DNA from: CAZPWQ01 sp964590495
GTDB taxonomy: Bacteria > Bacteroidota > Rhodothermia > Balneolales > Balneolaceae
DNA: 28,106 nucleotides
Direction: 5' to 3'
Assembly (NCBI GenBank): GCA_964590495.1
Contig: CAZPWQ010000040.1
Location: 1-28,106, forward strand
Part shown: in pieces, positions 23,323 through 28,106 of the stretch
Layout of the letters: each line of letters begins with the position of its first letter
How positions within the stretch are numbered: position 1 is the first letter of the stretch
Made by a program: the position numbers and the translations under genes
Notes under the pieces: model-generated
The model's database searches: none
Told to the model about the DNA's origin: nothing
Seen by the model: the letters and a program-made list of their open reading frames with translations, nothing else

Positions 23323-24114
23323 ATGAAACTTCCCGGGTTTACAGAGATAATTTTCAATCACTTGCAAGATCGGGATCTTCCCCGGGAAGTGGAAGCGGCA
23401 ATTATACTGGGATCCGGACTCGGTGGGTTTGCCGACTATATTAAGGATGCAATTACCGTCCCCTACAGCGAAATACCTGGTATGCCCGATACTTCCGTCC
23501 CGGGACATGAAGGAAAGTTAATATTTGGAACGATCAAGAATCACAAAGTTCTGGCTTTTTCAGGACGTTTTCATTATTACGAAGGTTTTTCATTCCAGCA
23601 AACAGCCGTACCGGTATATATAGCTCATTATTTTATGGCAAAAAAGTTGATTATCTCTAACGCAGCGGGAGCAATAAACACCTCGTTTTCAGTCGGCGAT
23701 CTGATGGTTATTGAAAGCGTAATCCGAAATAATATGGCAATAGCCCCAATGGGTCATTCTCCATATCGCTATAATCATCACCAGTGGGTAAAAGAGGTCC
23801 GACAGCTGGCCGCCCGGTTTGAACTTCTCACGCAGGTAGGAACTTATATGTATGTCACAGGTCCCAATTATGAGACTAAAGCCGAAATACGGGCATTTCG
23901 CCAAATGGGAGCCGATGCCGTAGGAATGTCCACGGCTACTGAGCTTTTTGAAGCCGCCCGGCTCAATCTAAAAAGTATTGCCATATCCCTCATCACCAAT
24001 ATGTCGACCGGGATAACCGGTAAGAGACTCGATCATGAGGAAGTAAAAGCTGAAGCTGATGCCCGGAAGGAGGATTTTGCAAAGCTGGTAAATAATTTAA
24101 TTGCAAAGTTTTAG
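23323..24114 (+). CDS. punA: Purine nucleoside phosphorylase (trimeric, inosine/guanosine type)
   Basis: A 263-residue enzyme of the PNP/MTAP class I family, splitting inosine or guanosine with phosphate into base and ribose 1-phosphate. Phosphate-binding GSGLG (30-34) and GRFHYYEG (81-88, His84), then NAAGAINTSFSVGDLM, the purine-site GPNYETKAEIRAFRQ with its Glu, AVGMSTATE, and TNMSTGITG carrying the base-binding Asn are all present. The length is slightly below the usual 270-290 residues because the N-terminus is short, but all motifs are intact. It is directly downstream of the MBL hydrolase, 3 bp apart, and about 80 bp before the HAD gene. Confidence 0.92.
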   Translation: MKLPGFTEIIFNHLQDRDLPREVEAAIILGSGLGGFADYIKDAITVPYSEIPGMPDTSVPGHEGKLIFGTIKNHKVLAFSGRFHYYEGFSFQQTAVPVYIAHYFMAKKLIISNAAGAINTSFSVGDLMVIESVIRNNMAIAPMGHSPYRYNHHQWVKEVRQLAARFELLTQVGTYMYVTGPNYETKAEIRAFRQMGADAVGMSTATELFEAARLNLKSIAISLITNMSTGITGKRLDHEEVKAEADARKEDFAKLVNNLIAKF

Positions 24115-24197
24115 CCGCACAATGTGTTAATAAGTAGTTATTATTATCCGTTTTCCTCGATATCAATACTAATCTAATTTCTAATATCTTTTAGCTG

Positions 24198-24857
24198 ATG
24201 ATCAACAATTCAACAGGTGTTATTTTTGATATGGATGGCGTTATTGTCCACAGTAATCCTACCCATAAAAAAGCTATCCAAATATTTTGTGAAAAGTATG
24301 ACATAAAAGTGACTGATTCAGTTCTTGAAAATAAAGTTTACGGTCGCACGAATAAGGAATGGATCCCCGAGCTGTTTGGTGATATCAGCATGGAAAAACT
24401 TAAAAAACTCGCAGATGATAAAGAACAGCTTTTCCGAGATCTGTTTGTCCCTGAAGATAATATTGTGGAGGGTATCCACTCTTTTCTTGAACAACTGAAA
24501 ATAGAGAATATACCTATGGCGGTAGCAACCTCGGCCCCGCGGGAAAATGCCGATTATATTTTATCCCGTCTCTCAATAAAAGATAATTTTACCACTATTT
24601 TAGATTCATCTCATGTGACAACAGGAAAACCTGATCCGGAAGTTTATATCAAAGCTGCAAATTCACTCGGTAAGGAGCCGGAATCCTGTATCGTCTTTGA
24701 AGATTCCGTTTCGGGTGTCCAGGCAGGTCTAAATGCAGGTTCAACGGTTGTCGGGATCACCACAACCCATACTCCCGGGGAACTCAGTTCCTGTGATTTG
24801 GTGATTGATGATTTCCGGGAAATAAGGCTAAAAGATTTTCTAATGAATCAGAAATAG
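24198..24857 (+). CDS. HAD-superfamily phosphatase/phosphoglucomutase-like protein
   Basis: A 219-residue subfamily-IA HAD hydrolase. Motif I is FDMDGVIVHS (nucleophile Asp11, acid/base Asp13), motif II VATSAPREN, motif III Lys in TGKPDPEVYIKAA, and motif IV FEDSVSGVQAGLNAG. The helical cap between motifs I and II (about residues 20-95) contains YGRTNKEWIPELFG, similar to beta-phosphoglucomutase-type caps. It acts on a small phosphorylated metabolite in the cytosol, possibly a sugar phosphate; the substrate is unknown. It may be co-transcribed with punA (83-bp gap). A hairpin and the palindromic element at 24907-25024 follow. Confidence 0.88.
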   Translation: MINNSTGVIFDMDGVIVHSNPTHKKAIQIFCEKYDIKVTDSVLENKVYGRTNKEWIPELFGDISMEKLKKLADDKEQLFRDLFVPEDNIVEGIHSFLEQLKIENIPMAVATSAPRENADYILSRLSIKDNFTTILDSSHVTTGKPDPEVYIKAANSLGKEPESCIVFEDSVSGVQAGLNAGSTVVGITTTHTPGELSSCDLVIDDFREIRLKDFLMNQK

Positions 24858-24863
24858 GGATAA

Positions 24864-24901
24864 AATCTTATACCTACGATAAGATTAAGGGTGTCTCTTT
24901 T
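24864..24901 (+). terminator. Hairpin downstream of the HAD gene, probable terminator
   Basis: AATCTTAT (24864-24871) and ATAAGATT (24879-24886) form a perfect 8-bp stem with a 7-nt loop, 6 nt after the HAD stop, with a T-rich stretch (CTCTTTT) ending near 24901. The T-run is offset by about 10 nt from the stem, so efficiency is uncertain. Confidence 0.5.
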
Positions 24902-24906
24902 CAAAT

Positions 24907-25024
24907 TTTAAATCCTGCCCCTTCTAACCCATCGGACGGCAAAACCAGCCGTCGGATGGGGACAATTGACTCTCCCGTCCAACCGCTGAATTCGCGGTCC
25001 GACGGGTTCGACAGGGCATTTAAA
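24907..25024. repeat. 118-bp four-arm palindromic element (MITE/REP-like)
   Basis: The ends TTTAAAT (24907-24913) and ATTTAAA (25018-25024) begin imperfect terminal inverted repeats of about 33 nt. Inside are four related 13-14-nt arms in alternating orientation: ACCCATCGGACGGC (24927-24940), its near complement (24948-24961), TCCCGTCCAACCGC and GCGGTCCGACGGGT. Arms 1-2 form a 13-bp hairpin with one mismatch, arms 3-4 one with two mismatches. It is clearly GC-richer than the surrounding spacer and lies between convergent genes. Confidence 0.8.
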
Positions 25025-25043
25025 CAAGTAATAGTTCAGTCCT

Positions 25044-26966
25044 TTAATCATTAAGCGAATTAATCCAGTCGGCGATTTTTAGTGCATCTTCTTTAGGGAC
25101 GATTGTCATGGGCGGCATAGGTGTGGCATAATCCGGCCAGTTAGAAAGATCCGGATTATACATCAGCTCCACCATCTCTTCACTGGAATAATTTCGTTCT
25201 GCTATTTCAACAAATGGCGGTCCTACCTGGCGCTTGTCGATATCATGGCATGAGGTACAGGTATATTGTGTCAGCAGCGGTCTTATTGTTTCATAAGTCG
25301 GGGCTCCATTATCAGCATCATTTGCTTCATTTTCAATGACTTCAGGCTGACCACCCGATGCTGAATTACGAGTGCTCACTTCATTCAGAGCCAACTTATC
25401 TCCGTCAGGAATATTATTCAAAGTATAATAGGCTGAACTGTGTAACAGCGACATACTTCCCTCCGCTGAGCGGATGCCGTCAAGTTCTATATGATGAATA
25501 TAGTTCCTCCGCATATTGTCGATGATGAGTCGGATTTCCATTCCGTCCTCTGAAACTTTTACCCCCTTCACTTCTCCCTGTCCGGGATCAACCGGGGGAC
25601 TTCCATAAACAGGATTATATTTATATATATAACTTGATACATCATAGGAGGCCAGATCTTCAGCAGTATTCTTATCCACAGGCATGGTAAAGGTTATCCT
25701 GAATCCATCCGGTGCGGCCCGTACCGTCTTCATCTCGAAAGGTACCTGGTTATTCCATACAAGTCGCTGTAGTCCTTCACCGGCATCGCCGGCAGAACCC
25801 CAGCCGCGGTTGGTTTCTCCTACGAAGAGTGAACCATCATTGGCCCATGCCATACGCAGGACACCTGATTTAAATCCTGATCGGAAATCAAAAGCTACTC
25901 CCTGATATCTTCCCTTCACTTTTTCCAGGTTGATCCGCATAATTTTACTTTGCCCCTGGTCACCGACCAGAAGTTGACCTTCAAACGGACCTAAATGTCC
26001 TTCGGGAATTTTTTGAATGTCCGAATTTGAAATACCCAGTATCCCATGTGGCAACCAAACAGCCGGCGTTTTCAATGCGGGGAATTCATCCTGCAGTTCG
26101 AACATAGTATCGTAATCCTCCTCATTCTGAATGTTCTCGGGCTTTATATAATTACCTTCCTCATCTTTATTATAGCGGGGATCGATATGTTCATAGAACT
26201 GCTCAAGAGTGATATCAACCGGAGAGTTGGGCTGATCGGTCCACCGCAAACCTGCCGGGTGTCCGGTAAAGTCCCCTTCTTCGACATGCCATATTCCCCC
26301 GGAGCCGATATAATCACCCTGGTTGTCGGAATAAAAAAGGTCACCGTCAATCATCCCGAGACCGGCCGGGGATCTCATTCCCGTAGCCCAGGGAGTCATT
26401 TCCCCTTCCGGTGATATCCGCATCATCCATCCTCTCCACGGCACACGGCTTTCACCCCTCCACCACTGCTGATCTCCGAACGCCACATTGCCGGATATAA
26501 AGAATGAACCATCCGGTGCAATAACCGGTCCGTAACTGTATTCATGATAATGTCCCGATAACGGCCAGGCATATATAGTTTCAATGAGATCAGCCTTGCC
26601 GTCCATATTCGTGTCTTCCAATCGCGTAAGTTCACCCCGCTGAGCACAGTAAAGGGCTCCGTCTTTATATGCAAGCCCTAAAATTTCATGAAGTCCGGTA
26701 GCGAACTTCCGAAAATACGGATTACTGCTCGTGGGATTTTCAACAATAAAAATATCGCCCCTTCGGGTAGCGACACCCAAATCACCATTGGGAAGTACCG
26801 CCAATCCCCCCACTTCCAGCAAATGTTCCTCAGGACTTACAATATCTGCTATCTTAAAATAATCACTTTCTTCAGGTGCGTTTTGGGCAGATACAGGTAT
26901 ACCGACAGCAAAGAAAATTAATGCAGCTAAAAAATATTGACGTATATAACAAGTAAACAGGTTCAT
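25044..26966 (-). CDS. Secreted sugar-dehydrogenase-like propeller with C-terminal cytochrome c domain
   Basis: A 640-residue exported protein with a signal peptide (FLAALIFFAVGIPVSAQ). Residues 35-400 form a glucose/sorbosone-dehydrogenase-like (PQQ-type) beta-propeller: GGLAVLPNGDLGVATRRGDI, LTRLEDTNMDGKADLIET, then WMMRISPEGEMTPWATGMRSPAG, LLVGDQGQSKIMRI and LRMAWANDGSLFVGETNRG. A beta-sandwich follows at about 410-520. The last 80 residues are a cytochrome c domain with heme motif CTSCH (570-574) and a Met ligand in PMPPM (617-621). It probably oxidises a sugar or alcohol in the periplasm or at the surface and passes electrons through its heme. The start lies 14 bp after the stop of the PA14 protein, forming one operon. 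The substrate and whether PQQ is bound are not determinable. Confidence 0.85.
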   Translation of the reverse strand: MNLFTCYIRQYFLAALIFFAVGIPVSAQNAPEESDYFKIADIVSPEEHLLEVGGLAVLPNGDLGVATRRGDIFIVENPTSSNPYFRKFATGLHEILGLAYKDGALYCAQRGELTRLEDTNMDGKADLIETIYAWPLSGHYHEYSYGPVIAPDGSFFISGNVAFGDQQWWRGESRVPWRGWMMRISPEGEMTPWATGMRSPAGLGMIDGDLFYSDNQGDYIGSGGIWHVEEGDFTGHPAGLRWTDQPNSPVDITLEQFYEHIDPRYNKDEEGNYIKPENIQNEEDYDTMFELQDEFPALKTPAVWLPHGILGISNSDIQKIPEGHLGPFEGQLLVGDQGQSKIMRINLEKVKGRYQGVAFDFRSGFKSGVLRMAWANDGSLFVGETNRGWGSAGDAGEGLQRLVWNNQVPFEMKTVRAAPDGFRITFTMPVDKNTAEDLASYDVSSYIYKYNPVYGSPPVDPGQGEVKGVKVSEDGMEIRLIIDNMRRNYIHHIELDGIRSAEGSMSLLHSSAYYTLNNIPDGDKLALNEVSTRNSASGGQPEVIENEANDADNGAPTYETIRPLLTQYTCTSCHDIDKRQVGPPFVEIAERNYSSEEMVELMYNPDLSNWPDYATPMPPMTIVPKEDALKIADWINSLND

Positions 26967-26980
26967 GTATCCGTATAAAT

Positions 26981-28106
26981 TTAAAAAAGAATGGTATAGT
27001 TTAATGTAGACTGTACCGGAATTATCAATTCTTGGTGACTATCGACAGTTCTCACTATTGGTTCAGAACCGTCCGGATCATCTAACTGAAGATAATACGA
27101 CTGATCATCAATCATATACCGGTTATTTTCTCCCTTCTTTATGGAACTACCGACAGCCAGTCGTACATATAAATCATCAGGTGCATCCTCCAATGTAATC
27201 GTACGCCTGACCCCCCTTCCCTCATTCACCACCCGGATCTCATCACTGACCCCGGCACCATATATTTCATAATTGAAAAGTGGATTATCATTTGTATCCA
27301 GCCTATAGCCCCGGGATTTAAAATCTATGCCGGATGTATCGCTGCTCCATGCTGCCTGCTCATTCTTCAGCCTGTTGATAGCCAGAGCAGGTTCGTCGAT
27401 CAGGTGTTCTACCGTGCCTTCAGGTCTTGAAGAACCATCTCCCCGGTTATACCACATCGGGGTTGCGTTTAAAAAATTACCCCTCCAAAGCTGAACAAGA
27501 TTTCCATGCTTGAGATCGTAGGTATAATGAACATTTTCCAGACTGCTTACTGATATGCCATGCGTTATGCGGGTTCCACCCGGCAGATCCATAAAACTTC
27601 GTAGCAAAGGTTTATCAGCCGCCTTCACAAATATGGTTGTTCCACTCCGGCTGATCAAAATATTATCACTCAAAAGATAACTGCGAAGCCCGTCGCCGGA
27701 AACAGAAAGTTCAAAACCGGGATCTCCCCCACTGCCCCGTCTGGCATACAATATCTCAAAAGGCACTTCACCTTCAGGCAAGGTTACGCTGCCCTCATTA
27801 TTATTAATATCAATTATTTCATCTCCGTCAATTCGCAACAAACCGGCACCGTCGGAGACATTAAGTTTAAACTGATAATCACCGGCCTGACCGCTTTGAA
27901 TCGTACCATTATACTGCAGTAAAAACTGATCCGGTAACGGACCTAAATTTGCCGTAAGCAGTTCTGGTTTACCGGATTTGACAGCCGATAGTGTATCCGT
28001 ATCCGGTTCTTCTGTAAATGCACCTTCAAACACATTGAACTCCAGATCTTTGACTACAGGTTCAGGCCAGTCATACCGGGCGATATTTATATTTCTGAAT
28101 GCAATT
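26981..28106 (-). CDS. PA14-domain protein, truncated by the window edge (possible DUF1080-like domain before it)
   Basis: The frame is open to the last base, so the N-terminus is outside the window; the GTG at 28033 is just an internal codon. The visible part is about 375 residues. It opens with IAFRNINIARYDWPEP, similar to the closing AFRNI strand of DUF1080 (3-keto-disaccharide-hydrolase-like) domains. A PA14 domain follows (about 20-150 of the visible part): FLLQYNGTIQSGQAGDYQFK, SDGAGLLRIDGDEIID, VPFEILYARRGSGGDPGFEL. The last 200 residues (NVHYTYDLKHGNLVQLWRGN, ATPMWYNRGDGSSRPEG) are a beta-rich domain I cannot name. PA14 usually binds carbohydrate. Co-transcribed with the cytochrome-linked dehydrogenase downstream. 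PA14 is secure; DUF1080 is a suggestion from a short match. Confidence 0.7.
   Translation of the reverse strand, partial: IAFRNINIARYDWPEPVVKDLEFNVFEGAFTEEPDTDTLSAVKSGKPELLTANLGPLPDQFLLQYNGTIQSGQAGDYQFKLNVSDGAGLLRIDGDEIIDINNNEGSVTLPEGEVPFEILYARRGSGGDPGFELSVSGDGLRSYLLSDNILISRSGTTIFVKAADKPLLRSFMDLPGGTRITHGISVSSLENVHYTYDLKHGNLVQLWRGNFLNATPMWYNRGDGSSRPEGTVEHLIDEPALAINRLKNEQAAWSSDTSGIDFKSRGYRLDTNDNPLFNYEIYGAGVSDEIRVVNEGRGVRRTITLEDAPDDLYVRLAVGSSIKKGENNRYMIDDQSYYLQLDDPDGSEPIVRTVDSHQELIIPVQSTLNYTILF

Noticed and set aside
25044..28106. Type IX secretion C-terminal sorting domain on the two exported proteins
   Set aside because: The C-termini (cytochrome c helix, and ...LNYTILF) do not show the typical sorting-domain pattern, so a PorV link is not claimed.

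Overview
The window looks like a chromosomal segment from a Bacteroidota-type bacterium, most likely the Balneolota/Rhodothermota branch. That placement is inferred from protein character: a PorV-type outer-membrane protein, TPR lipoproteins with a short FISC lipobox, a L21 with a long C-terminal tail, and a TTTG-N19-TAnnTTTG promoter in front of rplU. Most genes lack an obvious Shine-Dalgarno sequence. I saw no rRNA, tRNA, CRISPR array, transposase, integrase or phage gene. The content is mainly housekeeping and catabolic.

Layout. Positions 1-5463 hold fixC and fixX (an electron-transfer flavoprotein:quinone oxidoreductase split into two proteins) and two acyl-CoA dehydrogenases, the second clearly glutaryl-CoA dehydrogenase; together they can move electrons from acyl-CoA oxidation to the quinone pool. 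A small secreted carboxypeptidase-regulatory-like protein (minus strand) and a shortened beta-propeller lipoprotein lie among them. Positions 5555-7959 (minus) hold a large HEAT-like/cyclophilin fusion and a small basic protein of unknown function. Positions 8034-11605 hold the rplU-rpmA operon with promoter and terminator, then a fumarylacetoacetate-hydrolase-family enzyme abutting a secreted M23 peptidase. Positions 11660-12842 (minus) hold an alpha/beta hydrolase overlapping a RidA-family deaminase.

Positions 12993-18057 hold two paralogous TPR lipoproteins in tandem, a cystathionine gamma-synthase/lyase family enzyme and an acetyl-CoA acetyltransferase. Positions 18233-24857 hold PorV, a membrane PASTA protein, ribulose-phosphate 3-epimerase, a PhoH-like ATPase with no conventional start codon, an MBL-fold hydrolase, purine nucleoside phosphorylase and a HAD phosphatase. 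Positions 25044-28106 (minus) hold a two-gene unit: a PA14-containing protein truncated by the window edge (possibly with a DUF1080-like domain before it) and a secreted sugar-dehydrogenase-like propeller with a C-terminal cytochrome c domain. This pair may carry out extracytoplasmic sugar oxidation.

The most distinctive non-coding feature is the number of different palindromic, repeat-like elements between genes (2253-2285, 5489-5521, 19361-19426, 21201-21292, 22423-22510, 24907-25024). One similar hairpin (14375-14400) lies inside the signal-peptide codons of a lipoprotein gene. No obviously new defence or mobile system was found; the best leads are the repeat elements, the phoH start and the PA14/cytochrome pair.
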